A stretch of DNA of 61,587 nt from IMG/VR virus record IMGVR_UViG_3300032288_002407, positions 1 through 61,587 of that record. One strand, given 5' to 3'. The notes beneath the pieces are model-generated. The model had not been told where the DNA came from. It worked only from the letters and a program-made list of their open reading frames with translations, and searched no databases. This document shows, piece by piece, positions 44,793-51,713 of the stretch. The stretch comes from a virus. A program made the translations under genes and the position numbers. How positions within the stretch are numbered: position 1 is the stretch's first letter; each line of letters opens with the position of its first letter.

Positions 44793-45268
44793 GTGAAGAA
44801 GAAACCCACGACACAGACGAATTGCTGAATACCATCCGCAAGCTCGAATCCGCGCTTGCGGAAACCGCAAAAGCGAGAGATCACAATCGAACATGCGTGA
44901 AACAACTCGAACGCGAGCGCGACGAGGCCCGCGAGCAACTTGAAGCCATGGAACGCGCAGGAGCCGAGCAAGCTCGACGCGCAGACGAGAACCGCGAATG
45001 GGATTTAAGAGCGGAGCGCGAGCGGGATGAAGCCCGAATCCATCTCCGCCACACGATTGACGAACTTGCCGACGAGCAACAGGCGCACGGACTCACAAAA
45101 GGCAAGCTGACCGAATGCCAGATGGAAATGGCAGCCATGCGTGAAGCCATCAAGGAAGTGTCTTTGCAACTGACCTTTGCCGAAAAAGTGTCCCGCACCA
45201 GCGTCCTCCACATTTATGTCTATGACGCCCTCGCCAAACTCCAACCCTTCATCCAGCCGAAACCATGA
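44789..45268 (+). CDS. phage coiled-coil protein, paralogous to the gene before it
   Basis: A 159-residue protein from ATG 44789, chosen for its ATGA overlap. Long charged coiled coil (CVKQLERERDEAREQLEAME), with AMREAIKE and a C-terminal YDALAKLQPFI resembling the ends of the preceding protein. The two genes probably arose by duplication. Function is unknown. Confidence 0.6.
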   Translation: MSEEETHDTDELLNTIRKLESALAETAKARDHNRTCVKQLERERDEAREQLEAMERAGAEQARRADENREWDLRAERERDEARIHLRHTIDELADEQQAHGLTKGKLTECQMEMAAMREAIKEVSLQLTFAEKVSRTSVLHIYVYDALAKLQPFIQPKP

Positions 45269-45336
45269 ACATGACCGACGAACAAATGAGAATCGCCATC
45301 GCCTTCATCAAAACCCTCAACCTTGAACCAAAATGA
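45265..45336 (+). CDS. possible 23-residue peptide
   Basis: A short frame (MNMTDEQMRIAIAFIKTLNL then EPK) overlaps both neighbours as ATGA. Only its packing in the operon supports it. Confidence 0.3.
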   Translation: MNMTDEQMRIAIAFIKTLNLEPK

Positions 45337-45500
45337 CTATTGAAATCAACCGCACAGCAGGCATACTAGCCGCTCTCGATTACCTAAACATGACCGTGCC
45401 GAAAACGCCTGTCATTGGTAGGATCAGACAATTTTCCAAAGCCCCTCTGCTTGGGACGCCGAAGACCTCGGTGGAATTGAGGAACACTAAACAAGACTAA
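45333..45500 (+). CDS. small protein, unknown
   Basis: A 55-residue frame (MTIEINRTAGILAALDYLNM) ending just before the RecT gene. Starts by ATGA overlap with the short peptide frame. Function is unknown. Confidence 0.4.
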   Translation: MTIEINRTAGILAALDYLNMTVPKTPVIGRIRQFSKAPLLGTPKTSVELRNTKQD

Positions 45501-45501
45501 T

Positions 45502-46257
45502 ATGAGCACAGAAAATACAGAACCAGCAGCAGCACCAACACGTCAGCTTGCAAAGCAGCAAGCGACTCTCAAAGACCTGATTAGCGGCGACAAGTTCCGC
45601 GAACAAGTTTCCCTTGCACTTCCAGCGCATCTTACACCTGAGCGATTCAGCCGCATTGCGTTGAATGCCCTTCAGCGCACACCGAAGCTGCAAGACTGCA
45701 CGCAGGCCAGCTTGTTTAAATGCTTGCTCGACATGGCAGCAATGGGCATCGAGCCTGATGGTCGTCGGGCGCACTTGATTCCATACGGCAACGAAGTCAC
45801 GCTGATCCTTGACTACAAAGGTCTGCTAGAACTCGTTCGTCGTTCGGGCGATGTGGTCAGCATTCGTTCCGAGCTTGTCTGCGAGAACGATGAGTTCTCA
45901 TGGGAGAACGGTAAGGTCACGCACAAGATTGACTGGCGCAAACCCCGTGGCGAAATGCAAGCGGTGTATGCCGAGGCCGTTCTCAAGTCCGGCGAAACGC
46001 AAACTGCAACCATGACCAAAGATGAAGTGGATGCCATTCGCAAACGCAGTCGCAGTGGTAGCAATGGACCTTGGGCAACGGACTATGGTGAAATGGCTAA
46101 GAAGACAACCCTCCGCCGTTTGTGCAAATTGCTTCCGCTCTCTCCTGAGATTGCCGAGCACGTTGACAAAGATCAAGACATTGTGCGCGAGATTGACGTG
46201 ACTCCAACAGTTAAAGCCTCCCTCAACCTTCCATCTGCACAGGAGGAAGCCGTATGA
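45502..46257 (+). CDS. recT: RecT-family single-strand annealing protein
   Basis: A 251-residue protein with the RecT core: LPAHLTPERFSRIALNAL, LLDMAAMGIEPDGRRAHLIP, VTLILDYKGLLELVRRSGD, and KKTTLRRLCKLLP. RecT proteins anneal complementary strands during phage recombination and repair. Length is typical. It starts the recombination operon with a nucleotidyltransferase-like gene, an exonuclease and an SSB. Confidence 0.9.
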   Translation: MSTENTEPAAAPTRQLAKQQATLKDLISGDKFREQVSLALPAHLTPERFSRIALNALQRTPKLQDCTQASLFKCLLDMAAMGIEPDGRRAHLIPYGNEVTLILDYKGLLELVRRSGDVVSIRSELVCENDEFSWENGKVTHKIDWRKPRGEMQAVYAEAVLKSGETQTATMTKDEVDAIRKRSRSGSNGPWATDYGEMAKKTTLRRLCKLLPLSPEIAEHVDKDQDIVREIDVTPTVKASLNLPSAQEEAV

Positions 46258-46802
46258 ATAATTTCGACCAACATCTGTTTAGTTTGTATGAGCCAGTCGG
46301 CAACGCATGGGTTGAGAAGAACTCATTCGTTTTCCATGAAGCGAAGCAATGTGGGATTGCATTAGCTGGGTCTATTGGGGCCGCAGTTGCATCCAAAAAG
46401 GCAAGAAAAATTCCGGGTGATATTGACTTTGTTTCCCCTGATCTTATGTCCGCCATGAGATTCCACACCCGACTTCAGGACAAGCTGTTCCGTTATCCCG
46501 TTTACTGGCAAACACAGATCAATCACCGGACTAATTTTTGCCCTGACAATGTGGATGTTCATATCCGACTGCATGCTCCATTTTGGTTGCCAATTTGCAT
46601 CTTTGTCCTCCAAGAGGGAAAGTTTAGACAATGGTTCACAAAAGAAGCGCAACCGATTCAGTTCTTTGGAGATGTTCGCCAAGCAGCCGAAGAAATGGAA
46701 GCAAGAGATGGTAAAATTAGGGAGGTTGGCGTCCCAAATGACAATGCGTTATTGGATGATCTGTTGGACGCATGCAAAAGCCCATATATGCCTAATCTAT
46801 GA
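46254..46802 (+). CDS. nucleotidyltransferase-fold protein
   Basis: A 182-residue protein. AGSIGAA (residues 38-44, with GS at 39-40) followed by GDIDF (55-59) and NVDVHI (99-104) matches the nucleotidyltransferase superfamily pattern: a Gly-Ser patch, a DxD pair and a third acidic residue. It is coupled by ATGA to RecT on one side and the exonuclease on the other. Possible roles include nucleotide transfer to DNA, RNA or protein. No HEPN partner is adjacent. Confidence 0.6.
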   Translation: MNNFDQHLFSLYEPVGNAWVEKNSFVFHEAKQCGIALAGSIGAAVASKKARKIPGDIDFVSPDLMSAMRFHTRLQDKLFRYPVYWQTQINHRTNFCPDNVDVHIRLHAPFWLPICIFVLQEGKFRQWFTKEAQPIQFFGDVRQAAEEMEARDGKIREVGVPNDNALLDDLLDACKSPYMPNL

Positions 46803-47593
46803 TTATTCTTGAAGAAAGCATTTACCGGCCTCATCCGGCGCTCAACTATTCGGCAGCCAAGTCGTTGCTAAAGTCACCAAAGCACTTCCAAGCATCGCTC
46901 AATCGCAAGTTTGAGCCATCGCGGGAGATGATTATTGGCAGCGCGGTCCACAGCATCGTTTTGGAGGGCAAGCAACCTTCCTACATCGTTCGTCCTGCTG
47001 ATCTCGACCTTCGCACCAAGGAGGGTAAAGCATGGCGGGATAAGCACGCTGGCATGGAAATCGTTACGCAGGAAGATCACGACATTGTGCTTAAAGCTGC
47101 CGCTGCTGTGCAAGCTAGTCTTGACGCGCAGTATCTTCTCAAACTTTGTCCGCACCGAGAGATTGGTATTGTCTCCAATTACACCGGAGTGGAAATCAAA
47201 GGGCGTCTTGATGCTCATGGCAAAGACGAAGCTGGAAAGCCGATCATTCTGGACTTCAAGACAACGAGCGATGCTGATCCTGAAACGTGGGGCAAGAAAG
47301 CCTTTGGCCTTCGCTACCCCATGCAGACAGCATGGTATGAATCTCTACTAGCTCTTGAACTTGGCCTTGAAGAACCACCTGCTTATTTCTGGCTTGTGGT
47401 TGAGACGCAAGACCCATTCGATGTTGTGATTTATCAGCCACCCGAAGAAGCTCTGGAGATTGGCCGCGCTCAAATGAAGCATTGCATCGAAAGCTATAAA
47501 ACGTGCCTTGCCACAGGTAAATGGCCGGGATACACAAAAGGAATCATTCAGCTTGAAGTTCCTGTATGGGAACGCAAACGCTGGATCAAGTAA
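46799..47593 (+). CDS. PD-(D/E)XK exonuclease
   Basis: A 264-residue protein with GSAVHSIVL (H51), GRLDAHG (D138) and IILDFKTT (D152, K154), then MQTAWY (Gln). This is the catalytic core of Cas4/RecB-like phage exonucleases that pair with RecT. Starts by ATGA overlap. It would resect ends to give single strands for RecT. Confidence 0.88.
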   Translation: MIILEESIYRPHPALNYSAAKSLLKSPKHFQASLNRKFEPSREMIIGSAVHSIVLEGKQPSYIVRPADLDLRTKEGKAWRDKHAGMEIVTQEDHDIVLKAAAAVQASLDAQYLLKLCPHREIGIVSNYTGVEIKGRLDAHGKDEAGKPIILDFKTTSDADPETWGKKAFGLRYPMQTAWYESLLALELGLEEPPAYFWLVVETQDPFDVVIYQPPEEALEIGRAQMKHCIESYKTCLATGKWPGYTKGIIQLEVPVWERKRWIK

Positions 47594-47618
47594 GACAAAC
47601 ACCAAAGACAAACAAAAT

Positions 47619-48677
47619 ATGAATGAAAATATCACATTAGTTATTCCCAACGGGGATATGTTGCCTCAATCCATGCTGTCTAATATCCGCGAAGGATTCC
47701 AGTCAGCATTTGAGCAAGCTGAAACATGGAGAGAAAAAGCTCTTGCTATCAAAGTCACTTCATTGGCAGACAAAGAAGCTATGAAACAAGCTCGCGAAAT
47801 GCGTCTAGTTTTGAAAAACATTCGTGTCGAAGCCGAGAAAAAACGCAAAGCTCTAAAAGAAGATGCTCTTGTAATGGGGCGAGCCATTGATGGTGTAAAC
47901 AACCTGCTTCTTGCGGCCATCCAGCCACTTGAGAGGCACCTTGAAGAACAAGAGAGGTTCGCTGAACGCTTGGCTGAACAAGAGCGCCAACGCCGCTTGA
48001 GTGAGCGCACCGAAGCACTTCAACCATATCTTGAAGCAAATCAGGTTATTCCAGCCTTGGATGCGATGACAGACGACCAGTTTGCCAAGTATCTTGAAGA
48101 TGCGAAATTGCTGCACGCCGCTAAGCTCGAAGCAGCCAAAAAAGCCGAGGCAGAACGCATCGCTCGCGAGCAAGCTGAAGCCGCTGAACGTGAACGTCTC
48201 CGCATTGAGAACGAACACCTCAGAGCGGAGGCTGCTGAACGAGAAGCCAAAGCAAAAGCAGAGCGCGAAGCCGCTGAAAAGGCTCAACGTGAAGCCGCTG
48301 AAAAAGCTCGCAAAGAACGTGAAGCTATTGAAGCCAAAGCAAAAGCAGAGCGCGAAGCCGCTGAACTTGAGCTTAATCGCATCAAGGCGGAACAAGAGGC
48401 CGCAGCCAAGAAGGAACGTGAAGCACGCGAAAAGTTGGAGCGCGAGTTGGCAGCAAAAAAAGCAGCCGAAGAAGCCAAGGCTAAAGCAGAGGCCGAGGCA
48501 ATTAAAAAGGCTGCACAAGCTCCTGATAAAGAAAAGCTGCTACTCATTGCTGAATCGGTTCGGTCCATCAAGATGCCATCTGTTTCGACAGATGAAGCAA
48601 AATTGATTCTTGCTGACATCTCAACCAAACGGGATAACTTCGCAAAGTGGATCGAAAATCAAATCGCCACAATTTAA
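47619..48677 (+). CDS. long coiled-coil recombination-operon protein
   Basis: A 352-residue protein from ATG 47619 (aaaatATG); the upstream extension lies inside the exonuclease gene. Residues 1-100 are a helical domain (AFEQAETWREKALAIKVTSL). Residues about 170-310 are an Ala/Glu/Lys-rich coiled coil with EREAAEKAQREAAEKARKER repeats. Proteins of this type accompany recT operons in phages. A scaffold or regulatory role is plausible, not shown. Confidence 0.65.
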   Translation: MNENITLVIPNGDMLPQSMLSNIREGFQSAFEQAETWREKALAIKVTSLADKEAMKQAREMRLVLKNIRVEAEKKRKALKEDALVMGRAIDGVNNLLLAAIQPLERHLEEQERFAERLAEQERQRRLSERTEALQPYLEANQVIPALDAMTDDQFAKYLEDAKLLHAAKLEAAKKAEAERIAREQAEAAERERLRIENEHLRAEAAEREAKAKAEREAAEKAQREAAEKARKEREAIEAKAKAEREAAELELNRIKAEQEAAAKKEREAREKLERELAAKKAAEEAKAKAEAEAIKKAAQAPDKEKLLLIAESVRSIKMPSVSTDEAKLILADISTKRDNFAKWIENQIATI

Positions 48678-48695
48678 CACCAAAGACAAAGACAC

Positions 48696-49088
48696 ATGCC
48701 TAACAACACCATCAACGTATCCTTCGACCTGCTTAAACTGCAAGGCGCGAAGAAAATCTTCGCCAAAGACGGGAAGCCCTACATCGCTATTTGCATTCCT
48801 GAAAGCCGCATCAAGGTTTTCAACCGCAAAGATGGCAGCGAAAGCCTATTCTTGGAACTCGACATCAAATCAAATCGTGATGGCGAGGACAAGTTCGGCA
48901 AAACCCACTTTGTTGCCGAAGCCACCACCAAGGAGGAACGCGCCGAGAAAGTGAAATTGCCCATAATCGGCAACGGAAAAGAATTCATCTTCAATTCAGG
49001 TGGAGGTGGTTCCAAGCCTGCTCCACGTCCAGCGAAGCAAGAGTCGTTTGTGGAGGACACGGGCGACGATACGGACATCCCATTTTGA
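48696..49088 (+). CDS. ssb: single-stranded DNA-binding protein
   Basis: A 130-residue protein with an OB-like beta N-terminal domain (PYIAICIPESRIKVFNRKDG), a Gly-rich linker (SGGGGSKPAPRP) and an acidic tip ending DDTDIPF, the typical SSB C-terminal motif for partner binding. Placed right after the recombination genes. The OB fold itself is inferred from pattern only. Confidence 0.75.
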   Translation: MPNNTINVSFDLLKLQGAKKIFAKDGKPYIAICIPESRIKVFNRKDGSESLFLELDIKSNRDGEDKFGKTHFVAEATTKEERAEKVKLPIIGNGKEFIFNSGGGGSKPAPRPAKQESFVEDTGDDTDIPF

Positions 49089-49137
49089 GCAACCTCAACA
49101 CCCCGTTGGCCGAGGGGTAAATCGGCCAATTTATAAT

Positions 49138-49311
49138 ATGACACTCTCAGAACTTATTCAGCAACTCAACGACCTCCACGCCAGTCTTGGTCGCGCCCCT
49201 AACATCGAGGTCAACTTTCGCATTGGCGATCCTCCAGACGATGAAGGCCAGTGTCAAATCTTCGACGTAGGATGGGAACCAAGGTTGCGTCTCGTCACCA
49301 TTTGCGGGTAA
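49138..49311 (+). CDS. small protein, unknown
   Basis: A 57-residue protein from ATG 49138 (ataatATG): helical start (LSELIQQLNDLHASLGRAPN) and beta-like end (EVNFRIGDPPDDEGQC). Similar short proteins with LxxLxxxxGxxP occur in phages. Function is unknown. Confidence 0.55.
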   Translation: MTLSELIQQLNDLHASLGRAPNIEVNFRIGDPPDDEGQCQIFDVGWEPRLRLVTICG

Positions 49312-49330
49312 TTTATGACATTAGGCCATC

Positions 49331-49662
49331 ATGGAATCCTCCGACTGTTCCCCAACGCAAGCCCTGATCTTTTATCTCGAAATACCAGTCAAGCTGCCAT
49401 CGTGGAACGAGATTCTAGGGATGAACCATTGGCGAAGAAAGAAGTTCAAAGACGATCTAGCGAAAGGGTTCTTGTTCGCGTTACGAGCGTCCGCAAACGA
49501 TTGCTCGATGAAGACAACCTCTGCGAAAAATACCATGTTGACCTATGCCGATACGCTGGAGTCATATCTGGCGACGAAGCAGGCAAAACGAAAATTGAGA
49601 CAGCGCAGCGCAAAGCTGAAAAAGACGAAGAAGAAAAAGTAATCATCGAGGTTTTCCAATAA
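49331..49662 (+). CDS. RusA-like Holliday junction resolvase spread over two frames
   Basis: The N-terminal part (frame starting 49331; FYLEIPVKLPSWNEILGMNH, WRRKKFKDDLAKGFL) looks like a RusA start. The catalytic part (frame ending 49662; RLLDEDNLCEKYHVDLCRYA, GVISGDE) supplies the DxDN and later Asp residues. They are in different frames, so a -1 shift (or +2) is needed between about 49440 and 49490, near gcgAAAGGGttc. The upstream extension of the second frame is not natural. It may be programmed frameshifting or a real indel. Confidence 0.55.
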
Positions 49663-49907
49663 TGCCCAACGCCAAACAGCCATCCCCAGCACTTAGGCTC
49701 CACGAACAAATGGCACGTTTGCTCAACGGGACAAAAGCTCATCACGACGAAGTTACCGAAATCCTCATTGCGTTTCTAGCGATTCAAGTTTCCAGCTACA
49801 ATCCTCTTGAGCGCATAGACGTTTGGGACGCAGTTATTGATACCCTTGACGACATGATCGAAGAAATCAGCGAAATGAAAGACGAAGAAATCACAATACA
49901 AAACTGA
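49662..49907 (+). CDS. small acidic protein, unknown
   Basis: An 81-residue protein whose ATG overlaps the stop of the RusA frame (TAATG). Helical with an acidic end (LDDMIEEISEMKDEEITIQN). No motif recognised. Confidence 0.55.
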   Translation: MPNAKQPSPALRLHEQMARLLNGTKAHHDEVTEILIAFLAIQVSSYNPLERIDVWDAVIDTLDDMIEEISEMKDEEITIQN

Positions 49908-49908
49908 T

Positions 49909-50109
49909 ATGACATCCGAATCCAATGTTTTCACTTTATCGCAATCGGCGCTTGAAGCAGTCTGCAAAGAACGCGACGAGGCTCAAGCAAAACTCAAAGA
50001 AGCCAAGGAGCTAATGAACGATGCCATGTGGCAGCTTATGATTTTCCTGAAACCCGCAGACACAAAAACTCAAGGCATCATCAAAAAACTTCAGGAAGCT
50101 CTTGTCTAA
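49909..50109 (+). CDS. small coiled-coil protein
   Basis: A 66-residue protein starting at TGATATG after the previous stop. Coiled coil (LEAVCKERDEAQAKLKEAKE). Resembles the charged coiled-coil genes at 44415 and 44789. Function is unknown. Confidence 0.55.
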   Translation: MTSESNVFTLSQSALEAVCKERDEAQAKLKEAKELMNDAMWQLMIFLKPADTKTQGIIKKLQEALV

Positions 50110-50193
50110 AATAATTCAAAAAACATTCAGAATCCCGATTGACTCTCGTTCGCATTTGTGCGAGCAAACCTATGTCGCAAGACAACCCACAAT

Positions 50194-51093
50194 ATGAAAA
50201 CAAATAATAACATCATCACCAACACTGAAACTATCCGTCCTCTCGTAAGGGGATTCTACGATCTGCAAAAGCTCCGCATCCACACGGGCAACCGTTTGTG
50301 TGCTCAATTCCGCGCCAAGCTAGGGCTGCAATCTTCCGAGAAGGAGGAAGAAGATGAGAAGGCCGAAGAAGTCCTCGACATCATTCGTGCTTCATACAAG
50401 AAGCTCACCGATGGCGTGAAGAAGGAACTCCCCAACATGAAGTCCTTCGTGGGGGATGAAGTGATCTCCGACTACACCGAGCTTTGCCTCGTCTCGCAAT
50501 ACATTGACCTTGAATCCCGCGAGAGCACGCATCTTCGCCGCATCGAGAACATCGTGCAGGAACACCCATTGTGGGATGCTTTCTTTGCAAACGTGCGTGG
50601 TTGCGGTCCTACAATGGCTGGCGTCATCCTGTGCGAGATTGACATTACTCGCGCTACCTATCCAAGCTCTCTCTGGCAATACTCAGGCTTTGGCGTTGAA
50701 GCAGACGGACGTGGAACCAGTCGCCGCAAGGAGCACATGCACCGCATCAGCTACACGGACAAGGAGGGCAAACCTGCCGAGCGTGATGGCATCCGCTACA
50801 ACCCTTGGCTCAAAACCAAGCTGTATGTCCTTGGCACTTGCTTCGTCAAGGCTGGTGGCCTTTACCGCTCATACTACGACAACTACAAGAACCGCTTGGA
50901 GAACAGCCCGAAATGGGTGGAAGCAAGCAAAGGACACCGCCACAACGCCGCGATGCGTTACATGATTAAGCGGTTCCTCGTTGATCTTTACAAGGCTTGG
51001 AGGCCGCTTGAAGGTCTGCCTGTTGCGCCAGAATACGGCGAAGGCAAACTCGGCATTATCCACGGCCAAGTTAAGCTGCCAATGGCGGCATAA
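50194..51093 (+). CDS. IS110-type recombinase C-terminal domain protein
   Basis: A 299-residue protein from ATG 50194 (acaatATG). Residues 14-44 (RPLVRGFYDLQKLRIHTGNR) resemble the coiled coil that follows the DEDD domain in IS110 enzymes. Residues 134-150 (VRGCGPTMAGVILCEID) are a helix-hairpin-helix like the IS110 GxGxxxA segment. Then come WQYSGFG, GTSRRKEH (S176, candidate catalytic serine), NPWLKTKL and GHRHNAAMRYMIKRFLVDLY, following the Transposase_20 pattern. The N-terminal DEDD nuclease domain is absent. It is followed after 17 bases by the repeat array. Confidence 0.65.
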   Translation: MKTNNNIITNTETIRPLVRGFYDLQKLRIHTGNRLCAQFRAKLGLQSSEKEEEDEKAEEVLDIIRASYKKLTDGVKKELPNMKSFVGDEVISDYTELCLVSQYIDLESRESTHLRRIENIVQEHPLWDAFFANVRGCGPTMAGVILCEIDITRATYPSSLWQYSGFGVEADGRGTSRRKEHMHRISYTDKEGKPAERDGIRYNPWLKTKLYVLGTCFVKAGGLYRSYYDNYKNRLENSPKWVEASKGHRHNAAMRYMIKRFLVDLYKAWRPLEGLPVAPEYGEGKLGIIHGQVKLPMAA

Positions 51094-51110
51094 ATTTTGT
51101 CATTTCTGAT

Positions 51111-51544
51111 AAGTCACCCAAAGTGTAAAAGCGAGTCACGTTCTTGAAGTCACCCATCGAGCGCAAGCGAGTCACACATATAAAGTCACCCTCTGGTAAA
51201 AAGCGAGAGTCTGTTTCATCAAGTCACCCAGCATAATAAAGCGAGTCAAGGGACCGAAGTCATCCATTGTCTTGAAGCGAGCCATTAGCGAGAAGTTACC
51301 CATAGAAAACAAGCGAGTCAGATTCATGAAGTCACCCATGAAAACAAAACGAGCCATCCGCGTTGAGCCAACCAAAGCGTCGAAGCGAGTCAATTCCCAA
51401 CAGCCATCCACTGCCCGATAGCGAGCCATTGATCTAAAGCCACCCAAGTAGTGAAAGCGAGTCAGTATGCTGAAGCCAACCAAAGCCCATTTGCGAGTCA
51501 AGTGACTAGAGACACCCAACATCTTGTAGCGAGTCAACTATGAG
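51111..51544. repeat. 12-unit 36-bp array with two alternating 10-mers and variable 8-mers
   Basis: Each unit is AAGTCACCCA, 8 variable bases, AAGCGAGTCA, 8 variable bases. Units start at 51111, 51147, 51183, 51221, 51257, 51293, 51329, 51365, 51401, 51437, 51473 and 51509. All are 36 bp except unit 3 (38 bp, two extra bases in the second 10-mer). The first 10-mer is nearly constant in units 1-7 and becomes xAGCCA-like in units 8-11. The spacers show no common sequence. It is not CRISPR-like in dimensions. It may be an RNA-guide array, an iteron-like binding array, or unrelated to the neighbour. Confidence 0.9.
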
Positions 51545-51562
51545 CGACTATTTGACATCAAC

Positions 51563-51704
51563 TTCTGCGTGAATATATGCAGAGTGCCGGTTAGCTGCGT
51601 GAGAAACAGTCCGGTTAAAATTGAGCTTAACTTCAAATGCTGCCCACCTTCCGGCGACCTCCTTGCTCAGGATTTCTCACCTCCGGTTGCGTGGGCAGCT
51701 CCTT
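51563..51704 (+). ncRNA. hairpin-rich untranslated region after the array
   Basis: Between the array and the ParB-like gene. CTGCGTGA...CAG...CCGGTTA occurs twice in tandem (51564-51593 and 51594-51617). CTGC/GCAG (51564-51567 with 51579-51582) closes one hairpin. GCCGG/CCGGT (51586-51590 with 51611-51615) encloses GCTG/CAGT. GCTGCCCAC/GTGGGCAGC (51639-51647 with 51691-51699) is a perfect 9-bp long-range stem followed by TCCTTTTT, possibly a terminator. No good reading frame covers it. Confidence 0.45.
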
Positions 51705-51713
51705 TTTACATCC

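Noticed and set aside
51172-51537. Minus-strand 121-codon frame encoding 12-residue repeats (LTRFxxLGDFxx type) across the array
   Set aside because: Base changes between units fall mostly at first and second codon positions, with little sign of synonymous bias. The 2-bp insertion in unit 3 breaks the repeat frame although the array continues, and the surroundings are plus-strand genes. A coding role is not excluded but is less likely.
51111-51544. CRISPR array
   Set aside because: Repeats are 10 bases and alternate between two sequences, spacers are only 8 bases, and there is no Cas gene.
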